Source: Pseudalkalibacillus salsuginis (GTDB lineage: Bacteria; Bacillota; Bacilli; Bacillales; Fictibacillaceae). Taken from it: 64,000 bases of DNA. The position numbers and the translations under genes were made by a program. Positions 8,414 to 18,650 of the stretch are shown piece after piece. Position 1 is the first letter of the stretch, and every line of letters begins with the position of its first letter. The stretch covers positions 1 through 64,000 of the forward strand of contig NZ_JAKJHW010000004.1 in assembly GCF_021646685.1 (NCBI RefSeq), written 5' to 3'. Below the pieces are notes generated by a model. The model was not told the DNA's origin. It did not search any database and saw only the letters and a program-made list of their open reading frames with translations.

Positions 8414-9343
8414 ATGGATTGTGAAACCGATGAGGAACTGTTGGAACTAGTTGAACGTGCCAGGAAGTATACGGATCAAGGAAAAGTGGCCAGTTATATT
8501 CCTGCATTAGAAAGAGCGGAGCAAAATGATTTATCGTTGGCACTCTATTACACAGATGGTAAATGTCTTAAGGCAGGGGATGTGGAAAAAAAATTCACCC
8601 TCCAAAGTGTGTCGAAAGTGTTAGCGCTAGCACTCGCAATCATGGACAGGGGAGAAAATGAAGTATTTCAGAAAGTTGGGATGGAACCGACGGGAGATCC
8701 ATTCAACTCGATAGCGAAGCTTGAAACGCAAATACCGGCAAAGCCATTAAATCCTATGATCAATGCTGGAGCCTTAGTCGTGTCGAATATGATTTCGGGT
8801 ACTTCCATACATGAAAAGCTTGGTCGGTTATTAGCCTTAGTCCATGATATGACAAATAATTCAAGTATCGATATCGACCTTGAGGTGGCAAAATCAGAAT
8901 TTGAGACAGCTCATCTCAACCGGTCACTATGTTACTTTATGAAACAGCATGGAATCGTAGAAGGAGATGTCGAGGAATTGATCGAGTTGTATACTAAGCA
9001 GTGCGCCATTCAAGTGACTTGTTATGACTTGGCACGGATCGGAATGATTTTGGCAAACAAAGGTACTGATCCAAAAACGAAAAGAAAGATACTGCCCGAG
9101 CGGATAGCCACCATTGTCAAAACGTTCATGGTGACCTGTGGCATGTACAATGCTTCAGGTGAATTTGCCATCCAAGTCGGGATTCCATCGAAAAGCGGGG
9201 TATCCGGGGCAATTCTGAGTCTGGTGCCTCCATCACTGGGAATAGGTGTATATGGCCCTTCACTCAACGAAAAAGGGAATAGTATCGGTGGAGTGAAATT
9301 GCTGGAAATGCTTTCACAGCGTTATGATTTAAGTATATTTTAA
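8414..9343 (+). CDS. glsA: glutaminase (GlsA family)
   Basis: A 309-residue serine-dependent glutaminase, converting L-glutamine to L-glutamate and ammonia in the cytosol. The catalytic S-x-x-K is S65-V-S-K68 within FTLQSVSKVL; PLNPMINAGAL and the C-terminal KSGVSGAILSLVPPSLGIGVYGPSLN block are typical of the beta-lactamase-like fold. The length equals that of family members. It occupies the position of B. subtilis ylaM (glsA2), next to ylaN, and stands alone behind GGAGGTG. Confidence 0.96.
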   Translation: MDCETDEELLELVERARKYTDQGKVASYIPALERAEQNDLSLALYYTDGKCLKAGDVEKKFTLQSVSKVLALALAIMDRGENEVFQKVGMEPTGDPFNSIAKLETQIPAKPLNPMINAGALVVSNMISGTSIHEKLGRLLALVHDMTNNSSIDIDLEVAKSEFETAHLNRSLCYFMKQHGIVEGDVEELIELYTKQCAIQVTCYDLARIGMILANKGTDPKTKRKILPERIATIVKTFMVTCGMYNASGEFAIQVGIPSKSGVSGAILSLVPPSLGIGVYGPSLNEKGNSIGGVKLLEMLSQRYDLSIF

Positions 9344-9432
9344 AAGGCTGCACGTTGATTTGTGTTGCAATTTCAGCGCTAAGACGATAGTATTGATAAT
9401 AGAGAGAGGCACTTGGAACGGAGGGATTTGAT

Positions 9433-9711
9433 TTGTCGACTGAGATGGTTACCGGTCATCGTGAAAAAGCATTTGCCTTGCTTCAAGCAGATGCAGAGAA
9501 AATCCTTAAATTGATTGAAGTTCAAATGGAAAACTTAACGATGCCGCAATGCCCTCTCTATGAGGAAGTCCTTGATACTCAAATGTTCGGACTTTCAAGA
9601 GAGATAGATTTTGCAGTACGTTTGGATTTGATTGAAGCTGAGCAGGGGAAGGCGTTGCTTGAATCACTTGAACGCCAATTGACAGCTTTACACGATGCTT
9701 GGTCTAAATGA
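9433..9711 (+). CDS. ylaN: YlaN family protein, Fur/iron-homeostasis partner
   Basis: A 92-residue helical protein with the DUF1507/YlaN signature: [19 protein letters not shown], the conserved [28 protein letters not shown] block, and a helical end. In B. subtilis YlaN interacts with the iron regulator Fur and is needed when iron is scarce; that role is transferred by homology. The start is TTG at 9433, seven bases after GGAGGG. A terminator follows. Confidence 0.95.
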   Translation: MSTEMVTGHREKAFALLQADAEKILKLIEVQMENLTMPQCPLYEEVLDTQMFGLSREIDFAVRLDLIEAEQGKALLESLERQLTALHDAWSK

Positions 9712-9739
9712 AGCCAAAGTTCATGTCCTATATATGAAG

Positions 9740-9771
9740 CTCAAACTATCAATTGATGGTTTGAGTTTTTT
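9740..9771 (+). terminator. intrinsic terminator of ylaN
   Basis: CTCAAACTATC pairs with GATGGTTTGAG around AATT with one mismatch, followed by six T. Confidence 0.9.
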
Positions 9772-9860
9772 ACTTAGTCTATGACAACTAGGAAACATTG
9801 ATAAAAATTCACATTAACGAAAACAGATGTGCATTCGATATGATACGATGGGAGGGAGAG

Positions 9861-10346
9861 ATGAAGGAGGAAATTGGGATGATCCTGCTAGTGATCTTTG
9901 TGTTATTTCCATTAGCTACGTTTCTACATGAACTTGGCCATCATCTTACCGCGCGGCTAACAGGGATCAAGGAAACCCAGATAAGGGTAGGGATCGGGCC
10001 CCCTATTTTACATATCAACAATCGGTTATTGAAGTTGGAATGTCGTTTGTTTTACTTTATCGGTGCGCATACCTTTTCTGGTCAGATCGATGAAACAACG
10101 TCTTTCAATCGCTTTTTAATCACTCTGAACGGGCCATTGGTCAATGCAGTTACAGCTGGTTGGCTTTTGGGATTTTACGGTTCGGATAACTCGCTTTTTG
10201 GAAATGCGATGACTCTGTTTGCCTTCATCAATTTATGGATCGCAATTGGAAATCTTCTTCCTTTTAAAATTAGAAACCGAAAATCTGACGGATATATCGT
10301 CTTGGAAAGCTTGTGGATTTTTATAACAAGACTTAGACAAATCTAG
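9861..10346 (+). CDS. small M50-type (site-2 protease-like) membrane protein
   Basis: A 161-residue protein with three to four hydrophobic segments. The first carries HELGH at about residues 23-27 (HExxH zinc motif). NGPLVNAVTAGW and NLLPF...KSDGY near the C-terminus resemble the second core region of M50 proteases, with an Asp that could be the third ligand. It is far shorter than RseP or SpoIVFB and has no PDZ or CBS domain. The start is uncertain: ATG 9861 behind GGGAGGGAG, or ATG 9879 behind AAGGAGG. It lies between ylaN and ftsW. The substrate is unknown. Confidence 0.8.
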   Translation: MKEEIGMILLVIFVLFPLATFLHELGHHLTARLTGIKETQIRVGIGPPILHINNRLLKLECRLFYFIGAHTFSGQIDETTSFNRFLITLNGPLVNAVTAGWLLGFYGSDNSLFGNAMTLFAFINLWIAIGNLLPFKIRNRKSDGYIVLESLWIFITRLRQI

Positions 10347-10432
10347 GAATTATTCGTACTTATGGAAGGAAAAAAGTTTTTTTACTCGAATATTTTTGTT
10401 TATATGATAATTTAATGTGAGGGTTGACCATC

Positions 10433-11632
10433 ATGTTCAAAAAAATGTTTAAACATTATGATTATACAATGATTACGGTTGTACTGGCTTTATGTACAAT
10501 CGGCCTCGTGATGGTGTACAGTTCCAGTATGATCGTGGCAGTTACTCAGTATCATGAATCAAGCGACTTTTTTTTCAAAAAACATCTTGTCTGGGTTCTG
10601 ATAGGGGCTGTCACCTTCTTTGCATTCATGATCTTACCTTATAAAATATACCAGAAATTGATCGTTCCAATCACTCTTGGGATGTTGGGAACTTTGATAT
10701 TGGTAAAATTCATCGGCACCGAGGTGAATGGTGCGAAAGCCTGGTTCTCAGTAGGTGGATTCAGTATCCAACCTGCCGAGTATGCTAAAATCGGGATCAT
10801 CATTTACTTGGCCTCCGTCTTCTCCAAGAAACAGGACTACATATCAGATTTCAAAACAGGTGTTGTGCCACCATTGATCATTTTATCTCTCGTTTGTTCG
10901 CTCGTCTTCATACAACCTGATCTTGGAGGTATGTTAGTCATAGCGATGACTGCAGGAGTACTGATTTTATGCTCCGGGATGAAATGGACCCACTTATCGA
11001 TGATGGTCGGTGGAATAGGATTCCTTGGTTTCATAGCTTATAAATTCTTACTGACAACAGAACAAGTATCTCGATTTGCTGCAGCCTATCGTCCATTTGA
11101 TGATCCTTCAGGAGATGGCATGCAACTGATCAATGGTTATCTCGCTTTAGGGACTGGAGGCTTATTTGGTAAAGGACTGGGACAAAGTATCCAAAAATAT
11201 GGTTTTCTGCCCCACCCGCATACAGACTTCATTATCGCCATCATTGCAGAAGAACTAGGTTTTATCGGTGTACTGGCTATCATTTTGATGATCATGTTCA
11301 TCGTTTTCAAAGGGATCTATGTTGGTTTGCATTGTAAAGATGCGTTCGGTAGTCTTTTGGCAATCGGGATTTCCGGTATGATCGGAATCCAGACGATCGT
11401 TAATTTAGGTGCTGCTTCGGGGACTCTCCCATTGACTGGTGTGACATTACCTTTCATCAGTTATGGAGGTTCTTCACTTATCTTACTGATGATTAGTATG
11501 GGTATACTTGTGAATATATCGATGTTTGTCAAATATCGTAAGCAGAAAACCCCTCCAGCTGATCAGTCTAACCCTATATCACAGCAACGTACGAAGTTGA
11601 AAGTCGTTTCACAGCAACGTTTATCACAATAA
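10433..11632 (+). CDS. ftsW: SEDS peptidoglycan glycosyltransferase FtsW
   Basis: A 399-residue polytopic SEDS protein (about ten helices). SEDS hallmarks are visible: FSIQPAEYAKIG, FIQPDLGGMLV, FLPHPHTDFIIAIIAEELGFIG and LPFISYGGSSL. FtsW polymerises lipid II at the septum with its partner transpeptidase, here probably PBP2B. The ATG at 10433 is used; the in-frame TTG at 10424 falls inside the GAGGG ribosome binding region. Location directly before pycA identifies it as ftsW rather than spoVE, whose paralogue is at 58846. Confidence 0.94.
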   Translation: MFKKMFKHYDYTMITVVLALCTIGLVMVYSSSMIVAVTQYHESSDFFFKKHLVWVLIGAVTFFAFMILPYKIYQKLIVPITLGMLGTLILVKFIGTEVNGAKAWFSVGGFSIQPAEYAKIGIIIYLASVFSKKQDYISDFKTGVVPPLIILSLVCSLVFIQPDLGGMLVIAMTAGVLILCSGMKWTHLSMMVGGIGFLGFIAYKFLLTTEQVSRFAAAYRPFDDPSGDGMQLINGYLALGTGGLFGKGLGQSIQKYGFLPHPHTDFIIAIIAEELGFIGVLAIILMIMFIVFKGIYVGLHCKDAFGSLLAIGISGMIGIQTIVNLGAASGTLPLTGVTLPFISYGGSSLILLMISMGILVNISMFVKYRKQKTPPADQSNPISQQRTKLKVVSQQRLSQ

Positions 11633-11647
11633 AGGAGGAATATCAAT

Positions 11648-14600
11648 ATGCAAAAGATCAACAAAATCCTTGTCGCAAACCGTGGTGAAATCGCAATTCG
11701 GATTTTTCGAGCTTGTACAGAACTGGATATCCGTACAGTCGCCGTCTACTCTAAGGAAGATTCTGGATCCTTCCATCGATATAAGGCGGATGAAGCCTAT
11801 TTGATCGGAGAAGGTAAGAAGCCAATTGATGCATATCTCGATATCGAAGGGATCATTGAAGTCGCTAAGCGGTACGGCGTTGATGCTATTCACCCTGGTT
11901 ATGGATTCCTTTCAGAAAACACTCATTTTGCAAAAAGGTGTGTGGATGAGGGGATCATCTTCATTGGACCATCTACTGAGCATCTGGATATGTTCGGAGA
12001 TAAAGTTAAAGCGAGAGAACAAGCGATCAATGCTGATATTCCAGTCATTCCTGGAAGTGACGGTCCTGTTGAAACACTTGATGATGTACGAAGTTTTGCC
12101 AAAGAACATGATTTTCCGATCATCATTAAAGCAACCCTTGGCGGTGGGGGAAGAGGGATGCGGATCGTCCGGAACATGGCATCTTTAGCGGATGCATATG
12201 ACCGTGCCAAGTCTGAAGCGAAAGCCGCTTTTGGAAAAGATGAAATCTATGTCGAGAAATTTGTGGAGAATCCTAAACATATAGAAGTCCAAATCCTTGC
12301 TGATCATCATGGGAATGTCCTTCATTTGTATGATCGCGATTGTTCTGTCCAAAGGAGACATCAGAAGGTCGTAGAGGTTGCACCGAGTGTTTCATTGACA
12401 GAGGAAAAACGCAATGAAATTTGTGAAGCTGCTGTAAAATTGATGAAAAATATAGATTATGTAAATGCTGGGACAGTAGAATTCCTTGTATCTGAAGATG
12501 GGTCCTTTTATTTCATTGAAGTGAATCCGCGGGTTCAGGTTGAGCATACGATAACGGAATTGGTGACTGGTATCGATATTGTCCAATCACAAATCATGAT
12601 TGCGGAAGGCTATCAGCTGCACGAGAAACCGCTTGGTATTCCAGAACAAGGCAAAATTCACTGTCATGGTGTGGCGATACAGTGCCGAGTGACAACCGAA
12701 GATCCTGCTAACAATTTCATGCCGGATACAGGAAAAATCATGGCATACCGGACCGGTGGAGGATTCGGTGTACGGTTGGATGCTGGAAACGGGTTCCAAG
12801 GTGCTGAAATCACCCCTCATTATGATTCATTGCTGGTTAAACTATCTACTTGGGCCTTATCCTTTGAACAGGCAGCATCTAAAATGGTCCGGAACTTGAG
12901 GGAGTTCCGGATCAGGGGAATAAAGACGAACATTTCATTCTTGGAGAATGTCATCAAACACGAAAAATTCGTGTCAGCTGAATACAACACCTCGTTCATC
13001 GATTCGACTCCAGAATTGTTCGTGTTCCCGAAAAAGAAAGACCGTGGTACGAAAATGCTGTCTTATATCGCAAATGTCACTATCAATGGCTTTCCCGGTC
13101 TTGGTGTCCAAAAGAAACCAGCATTCAATAAACCAAGGGTTCCTTATGTGAACTATACGAAACCAATGCCGGACGGAACGAAGCAAATTTTAGACCAGCA
13201 GGGTGTAGAAGGATTGACGGAATGGATCAAATCACGAGAGGAAGTCCTCTTGACTGACACCACTTTCAGAGATGCTCATCAGTCCTTGCTTGCTACCAGG
13301 GTTAGGACACATGACTTGCTGCAAATCGCAGAACCGACCTCCAGACAAGTTCCAGAATTATTTTCGATGGAAATGTGGGGAGGTGCGACATTCGATGTTT
13401 CTTACCGATTTTTGAATGAAGATCCGTGGGAAAGATTGATCCAACTTCGGAAAAGATCTCCGAATGTGTTGTTCCAAATGCTTTTGAGAGCATCAAACGC
13501 AGTTGGATACAAAAACTACCCGGATAATGTCATTCGGGAATTTGTCAACAAATCGGCAGCTGCTGGGATCGATGTATTCCGTATATTTGACAGTTTGAAT
13601 TGGCTTGAAGGAATGAAGGTAGCAATCGATGCAGTGAGGGAAACAGGTAAAGTGGCAGAAGCTTCCATTTGTTACACAGGGGATATTCTTGATTCAAGAA
13701 GGCCGAAATATAACTTGGATTATTATGTGACAATGGCCAAAGAGCTTGAACAGGCAGGAGCTCATATTTTAGGAATCAAGGATATGGCTGGATTATTGAA
13801 ACCGCAGGCGGCCTATGAATTGATTTCTTCCCTGAAAGAAGAAGTAGACATTCCGATCCACCTTCATACACACGATACTAGCGGAAATGGGATCATGACA
13901 TATGCGAGAGCAGTGGATGCTGGGGTAGATATTGTCGATGTCGCTATAAGTTCGATGGCAGGCATGACATCCCAACCAAGTGCCAACTCTTTATATTATG
14001 CTCTCGAGGGGAATGGAAGACGGCCAAAGGTTTCGATTCAAAACCTTGAGGAACTTTCGCATTTTTGGGAGGATATCCGTAAATATTACCAGGGATTTGA
14101 GAGCGGCTTGATCGCCCCACATACAGAAATCTATGATCATGAGATGCCAGGTGGACAATACAGCAACCTGCAACAACAAGCGAAGGCAGTAGGACTCGGG
14201 GAGCGCTGGGATGAAGTGAAAAGCATGTACCGGAGGGTGAACGACCTGTTCGGCGACATCGTAAAAGTTACCCCATCTTCCAAGGTTGTCGGGGATATGG
14301 CGCTTTATATGGTGCAGAATGACTTGACCGAAGATGATATTTTTGAGAAAGGTCAATCGCTGGACTTCCCGGATTCAGTAGTAGAGATGTTCCAAGGCTA
14401 TCTAGGACAGCCTTATCAAGGTTTCCCTAGGGAATTGCAGCAGATCATCTTGAAGGGAAGAGAACCACTTACTGTAAGACCTGGTGAATTATTGGAGCCG
14501 GTTAATTTCAAGGAGTTGGAGGAAACGCTGTATCATAAGCTGAATCGGCCGGTAACAAGTCACGATCTCATCTCTTACGCACTTTATCCGAAGGTGTATC

Positions 14601-15085
14601 TTGATAGGGAGCAAATGATCGAACAGTTCGGCGATATCAGTGTGCTCGACACCCCGACTTTCTTGTACGGCATGAGATTAGGGGAAGAAGTCGAAGTTGA
14701 AATTGAACAAGGAAAGACCTTGATTGTTAAACTCATTTCTATCGGTGAACCCCAATTAGATGGGACCAGAACAGTTTATTTTGAGCTGAATGGACAACCC
14801 CGTGAGGTCGTCGTGAAGGATGAGAATGTAAAAGCAGAGGTTATAGCGAAACCGAAAGCTGATGAGAATAATGAAAAGCATATTGGAGCTTCAATGCCTG
14901 GTACGGTGATAAAAGTTCTGGTTGAAAAAGGTGAAAAAGTCAAGAAAGGTGATCATCTGATGATTACTGAGGCGATGAAAATGGAGACGACAATCCAAGC
15001 TCCTTATGATGCAGAAATAGGAGATCTATACGTATCGAATGGAACAACGATTCAACCAGGTGACCTATTGATCGAATTAGTTTAG
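11648..15085 (+). CDS. pycA: pyruvate carboxylase
   Basis: A 1145-residue biotin enzyme making oxaloacetate from pyruvate, bicarbonate and ATP to refill the TCA cycle. Domains in order: biotin carboxylase (about 1-450, with GGGGRGM ATP loop and VQVEHTITE), carboxyltransferase (about 530-830, beginning LLTDTTFRDAHQSLLATRVR), then the allosteric/tetramerisation region. The biotin carrier domain comes last, with EAMKMET and biotinyl Lys1111. Full length. ATG at 11648 behind AAAGGAGG, 15 bases after ftsW, so the two are probably cotranscribed. Confidence 0.98.
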   Translation: MQKINKILVANRGEIAIRIFRACTELDIRTVAVYSKEDSGSFHRYKADEAYLIGEGKKPIDAYLDIEGIIEVAKRYGVDAIHPGYGFLSENTHFAKRCVDEGIIFIGPSTEHLDMFGDKVKAREQAINADIPVIPGSDGPVETLDDVRSFAKEHDFPIIIKATLGGGGRGMRIVRNMASLADAYDRAKSEAKAAFGKDEIYVEKFVENPKHIEVQILADHHGNVLHLYDRDCSVQRRHQKVVEVAPSVSLTEEKRNEICEAAVKLMKNIDYVNAGTVEFLVSEDGSFYFIEVNPRVQVEHTITELVTGIDIVQSQIMIAEGYQLHEKPLGIPEQGKIHCHGVAIQCRVTTEDPANNFMPDTGKIMAYRTGGGFGVRLDAGNGFQGAEITPHYDSLLVKLSTWALSFEQAASKMVRNLREFRIRGIKTNISFLENVIKHEKFVSAEYNTSFIDSTPELFVFPKKKDRGTKMLSYIANVTINGFPGLGVQKKPAFNKPRVPYVNYTKPMPDGTKQILDQQGVEGLTEWIKSREEVLLTDTTFRDAHQSLLATRVRTHDLLQIAEPTSRQVPELFSMEMWGGATFDVSYRFLNEDPWERLIQLRKRSPNVLFQMLLRASNAVGYKNYPDNVIREFVNKSAAAGIDVFRIFDSLNWLEGMKVAIDAVRETGKVAEASICYTGDILDSRRPKYNLDYYVTMAKELEQAGAHILGIKDMAGLLKPQAAYELISSLKEEVDIPIHLHTHDTSGNGIMTYARAVDAGVDIVDVAISSMAGMTSQPSANSLYYALEGNGRRPKVSIQNLEELSHFWEDIRKYYQGFESGLIAPHTEIYDHEMPGGQYSNLQQQAKAVGLGERWDEVKSMYRRVNDLFGDIVKVTPSSKVVGDMALYMVQNDLTEDDIFEKGQSLDFPDSVVEMFQGYLGQPYQGFPRELQQIILKGREPLTVRPGELLEPVNFKELEETLYHKLNRPVTSHDLISYALYPKVYLDREQMIEQFGDISVLDTPTFLYGMRLGEEVEVEIEQGKTLIVKLISIGEPQLDGTRTVYFELNGQPREVVVKDENVKAEVIAKPKADENNEKHIGASMPGTVIKVLVEKGEKVKKGDHLMITEAMKMETTIQAPYDAEIGDLYVSNGTTIQPGDLLIELV

Positions 15086-15104
15086 CTGAATAGTGGATAT
15101 GACT

Positions 15105-15134
15105 AAAGGGGCTGACACATTTGTCAGCCCCTTT
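15105..15134. terminator. bidirectional terminator between pycA and ctaA
   Basis: AAAGGGGCTGACA pairs with TGTCAGCCCCTTT across four bases. A/T-rich flanks on both sides fit use by the convergent pycA and ctaA transcripts. Confidence 0.88.
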
Positions 15135-15147
15135 ATCTAGGGGTTTG

Positions 15148-16035
15148 TCAGGTTTTCCGTAATGCTACCATAACCAGATAGCTAAGTGTAGCGAATAAGA
15201 GTGATACAAACAGTCCGTGCATAAGACCGATGAAAAGGTTCAAGTTCGTAAAGATAATCAAAGCTCCCGTTGTTACTTGCAAGGAAACCAGGATCAATAA
15301 TAATACAAATGAATTGTGAACAACTTTCACATCTTTATAATAAGATTTGATCTGGATATAGCTTAATAGAATCCATATGAAAAATAAACCTGCCATGAAG
15401 CGATGTGTATATTGGATCAGTTCCAATTCATTTGTCGGCGGGATGATCTCCCCGTTACATAATGGCCAACCTGAGCATGCCAGGCTGGCTTTAGTATGCC
15501 TTACCAAAGCTCCTGTGTAGACGAGTGTATATAAGTAAATGAATAAAAGATAAATATTCCATTTCAATCTTTTATTTACCTTTAATACGATTCGTTCATT
15601 TTCACTTTCGTAAATGACCATTGTCAATAGTACGACACTTGCAAAGGAAATCAACGAGAATCCGAAATGCAAGGCGAGTACAAAGGATGATTGGCCCCAA
15701 ACGACAGCAGCAGCCCCTAACAGTCCTTGGAAAACGATGAAGAATACGGATAAGAATGCGAGCCATTTGACCTCTCGGCCTTCTCTGAATTTGATCCAGG
15801 CCCACAGCGCTAGAATAACCACCATAAGTCCGAGTGTAGCAGAAACGAGCCTATGGCTGTATTCTATCATCGTTTCTACTTTAGGCTGAGAGGGAAGTAC
15901 TTCACCATAACATAACGGCCATGAGTTTCCACAGCCTTCACCAGAGCCTGTTGTAGTTACAATGGCACCCATCAATAATACTAAAAGCATTCCTGAACTG
16001 GTGAGAATGGCATAAAGCTTTAAAAATCGATTCAT
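15148..16035 (-). CDS. ctaA: haem A synthase
   Basis: A 295-residue membrane protein of the COX15/CtaA family that oxidises the C8 methyl of haem O to make haem A. It shows eight hydrophobic segments in two similar halves. Each half has a cysteine pair (CGNSWPLC and CSGWPLC), as in Bacillus CtaA, and haem-ligand histidines lie in EYSHR and QYTHRF. Start at ATG 16035; the in-frame GTG at 16044 overlaps the AAGGTG site. It is divergent from ctaB. Confidence 0.96.
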   Translation of the reverse strand: MNRFLKLYAILTSSGMLLVLLMGAIVTTTGSGEGCGNSWPLCYGEVLPSQPKVETMIEYSHRLVSATLGLMVVILALWAWIKFREGREVKWLAFLSVFFIVFQGLLGAAAVVWGQSSFVLALHFGFSLISFASVVLLTMVIYESENERIVLKVNKRLKWNIYLLFIYLYTLVYTGALVRHTKASLACSGWPLCNGEIIPPTNELELIQYTHRFMAGLFFIWILLSYIQIKSYYKDVKVVHNSFVLLLILVSLQVTTGALIIFTNLNLFIGLMHGLFVSLLFATLSYLVMVALRKT

Positions 16036-16044
16036 TGCCGACAC

Positions 16045-16539
16045 CTTCTATATATTAATTGAGAAAAAGTAACTATTTTTTGTAATGCGAATTTCTGATC
16101 ATTCTCAGAAAAAAGGTTTCTATCGATTCTTGCGATTCTTGATTTCACAAAATAACCTTCACATTTCTTCTATAATAATAGGGAGATTTGTAAACCTTAT
16201 CATTATGAATAAGTTTAAAGCAAAAGACACCTCTTCACAAACCATCCTGAGAGGCAGTTTATCGCCCATGAAAATCAAGGGATAATGAAGTTGTTTGTAA
16301 TGAAGGTCAAGTATACAAAACTATTGAATTCGTTTATAATGTTAAAGGACAATTTCAATCGACAATATCGTATCATATGTGTCTGTATGAAATCATCGAA
16401 AATGTGAACAAGCATAGACAATTCACAAAAAGTTATTTTCAGAAACCCTTTTTACTGATAAATTAGTATAGGTGTTTTCCTTACATTTATGTTTTAATGT
16501 AAGATATGGGAATTAGAGCTTTTAAAAGGAGGTGGAAGC
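16045..16539. promoter_or_regulatory. ctaA-ctaB divergent intergenic region
   Basis: This 505-base stretch (from the ctaA start) is AT-rich and must hold divergent promoters for ctaA and ctaB. A TATAAT hexamer lies at 16335-16340 but no good -35 is properly spaced from it. In B. subtilis ctaA is controlled by ResD; I cannot point to a convincing ResD site. The 66-codon open frame at 16085-16285 has no ribosome binding site and is not called. Confidence 0.4.
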
Positions 16540-17478
16540 ATGAGCAAAATGAATACGACAACTTATGAAGCATCAAGCAGGGTTATGGAGCCTGGTCCAT
16601 TGTCTGAGGCTAAACCTACTGGTACTTGGAAGGATTTTTTGACACTTGCGAAGATGGGGATCGTAATGTCTAATCTCATTACCACATTCGCTGGTTTTTG
16701 GATTGCCTTGAAGGTGACTGAAGCAAGCCTGATCGCCAACATCCCTACAGCGTTGTTGACTCTTTTAGGTGCAGCTCTCGTCATTGCAGGAGGGTGTTGT
16801 TTAAACAACTATATCGATCGGGATATCGACCATTTGATGGAAAGGACACATGAAAGGCCAACTGTTACAGGTAAGATTGATGCAAACCAGGTACTCTGGG
16901 TAGGGATCATACTTTCTGCTCTCGGGACACTGTTGTTGATGTTTGCCTCCTTGATGGCAGCACTTCTAGGTGTGATAGGTCTAGTTGTGTATGTCATCGT
17001 TTATACGATGTGGTTGAAGCGGACCCATTCGATCAACACTGTAGTCGGTGGGATTTCAGGGGCAATACCTCCGCTGATCGGCTGGGCAGCCGTCGATCCG
17101 AACCTGCATATGACAGCATGGCATTTGTTCTTGATTATGTTTTTATGGCAGCCGCCTCATTTTTTGGCTTTAGCTATGAAGCGATGTGAAGAATATCGGA
17201 AAGCAGGAATTCCAATGCTTCCTGTTGTTTCAGGTTTCGATATGACAAAACGACAGATGGTGGTTTATGTTGCAGCGTTGCTTCCGGTAAGTTTATACCT
17301 ATATCATTTTGGAATGGTATATTTTACTGTTGCAGCTGTACTTGGGTTAGGTTGGCTAGCCCTTGGCATAGCCGGATTTTTTATGAAAAATGACATCAAA
17401 TGGGCAAGACTGATGTTCGTGTACTCCCTGAACTATCTGACCATCCTGTTCGTTGTAATGATCATCGTCAATCGCTGA
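16540..17478 (+). CDS. ctaB: protohaem IX farnesyltransferase (haem O synthase)
   Basis: A 312-residue UbiA-superfamily prenyltransferase that attaches farnesyl to haem B to give haem O, the substrate of CtaA. The allylic diphosphate site [19 protein letters not shown] lies near residues 88-106, and [15 protein letters not shown] is the second signature. About eight or nine membrane helices. ATG at 16540 behind AAAGGAGGTGG. It heads the cta oxidase operon, 81 bases before ctaC. Confidence 0.97.
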   Translation: MSKMNTTTYEASSRVMEPGPLSEAKPTGTWKDFLTLAKMGIVMSNLITTFAGFWIALKVTEASLIANIPTALLTLLGAALVIAGGCCLNNYIDRDIDHLMERTHERPTVTGKIDANQVLWVGIILSALGTLLLMFASLMAALLGVIGLVVYVIVYTMWLKRTHSINTVVGGISGAIPPLIGWAAVDPNLHMTAWHLFLIMFLWQPPHFLALAMKRCEEYRKAGIPMLPVVSGFDMTKRQMVVYVAALLPVSLYLYHFGMVYFTVAAVLGLGWLALGIAGFFMKNDIKWARLMFVYSLNYLTILFVVMIIVNR

Positions 17479-17559
17479 AGGGATATCGATTTCCCTTAAG
17501 CGGTTACATATTAAAAAAATTGTTCTAAGCACAACAAGAAAGCGGGGTTTGATGTAGTA

Positions 17560-18615
17560 ATGAAACGATGGCTACGACTCGGGCGTCTTGTTCCGTTATT
17601 TGGAATTATGATGCTTGGTTTAATCGGTTGCGGAAATGAACAAATATCCGCACTTCAACCACAAGGTAAAGGTGCTAGCGCTCTTTTTGATCTGATGATC
17701 TTGAGCCTTGCTATTATGGTTGTCGTACTTGTAGTTGTTTTTATTCTTTTTGGTTATGTATTGGTGAAATTCCGACATCGTAAAGGGGACGATTCCATCC
17801 CTGAACAAGTAGAAGGGAACCATTTGCTTGAAGTTCTTTGGACTGCGATTCCGATCGTACTTTTAATAGTACTGGCGGTGCCGACAGTCATCACCACTTT
17901 CGACCTCGATGTCAGCGAAAAGAGTGCGCAAGCAACTGAAGAGGGTGGAGAACCTGCTGAGGAAGAGGGACCTATGACCATCAAGGTCACAGGACATCAA
18001 TATTGGTGGGAGTTCGAGTATCCTGATCAAGAGGTTGTAACAGCGCAGGAACTCTATCTGCCAGTAGATGAAAGAGTGAATGTCGAGTTAAGCTCTGCAG
18101 ATGTTATCCACTCTTTCTGGATTCCGAGCATTTCTGGGAAGATGGATACGAATCCTGGGGATAAATTGACGAACAAAATGTGGCTTCATCCTGAAAAGAC
18201 AGGAACTTTCCAAGGTGCTTGTGCTGAGCTTTGTGGGGATTCACATGCATTGATGTATTTTAAAGTCAAAGTTGTCGAGCGTGAAGAGTTCGATGCGTGG
18301 ATTGAAAGTATGAAGAATACGAAGTTCGATGACGCTCCGTCTGAGGTCGCTCAAGGTCAGCAAATTTTCGAGCAGAACTGTCTGCAATGTCATGCAGTCG
18401 GTGATCAAGGCGGGAACGTAGGTCCGGCGTTAACTGGGTTCGCTGACAACGATATGGTAGCAGGTATCGCAGAACACAATAAAGAGAACATCAAAAAGTG
18501 GGTAAATAATCCACAAGAAATGAAGCCTGGTAACAATATGCCGGATTTCAATTTCAATGAAGAACAATTAGATGCACTAGCAGACTACTTAATGGAACTT
18601 GAAACCGCTGAATAA
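17560..18615 (+). CDS. ctaC: cytochrome c oxidase subunit II with fused cytochrome c (caa3 type)
   Basis: A 351-residue lipoprotein precursor: lipobox LIGC with Cys24, then two membrane helices. The cupredoxin domain carries the CuA ligands in the segment ACAELCGDSHALM and an upstream HSFWIPSI histidine. A C-terminal cytochrome c domain has haem motif CLQCH at 274-278 and likely axial Met327 (NNMPDF). The fused cytochrome marks a caa3 oxidase that receives electrons from cytochrome c. It is followed by ctaD, 35 bases on. Confidence 0.97.
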   Translation: MKRWLRLGRLVPLFGIMMLGLIGCGNEQISALQPQGKGASALFDLMILSLAIMVVVLVVVFILFGYVLVKFRHRKGDDSIPEQVEGNHLLEVLWTAIPIVLLIVLAVPTVITTFDLDVSEKSAQATEEGGEPAEEEGPMTIKVTGHQYWWEFEYPDQEVVTAQELYLPVDERVNVELSSADVIHSFWIPSISGKMDTNPGDKLTNKMWLHPEKTGTFQGACAELCGDSHALMYFKVKVVEREEFDAWIESMKNTKFDDAPSEVAQGQQIFEQNCLQCHAVGDQGGNVGPALTGFADNDMVAGIAEHNKENIKKWVNNPQEMKPGNNMPDFNFNEEQLDALADYLMELETAE

Positions 18616-18650
18616 GCAAAGTTTCAATCGCTTTATAAGGAGGTACTATC

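Noticed and set aside
16085-16285. A 66-codon open frame between ctaA and ctaB.
   Set aside because: No ribosome binding site, no recognisable protein pattern, and it lies in a region that should hold two promoters.
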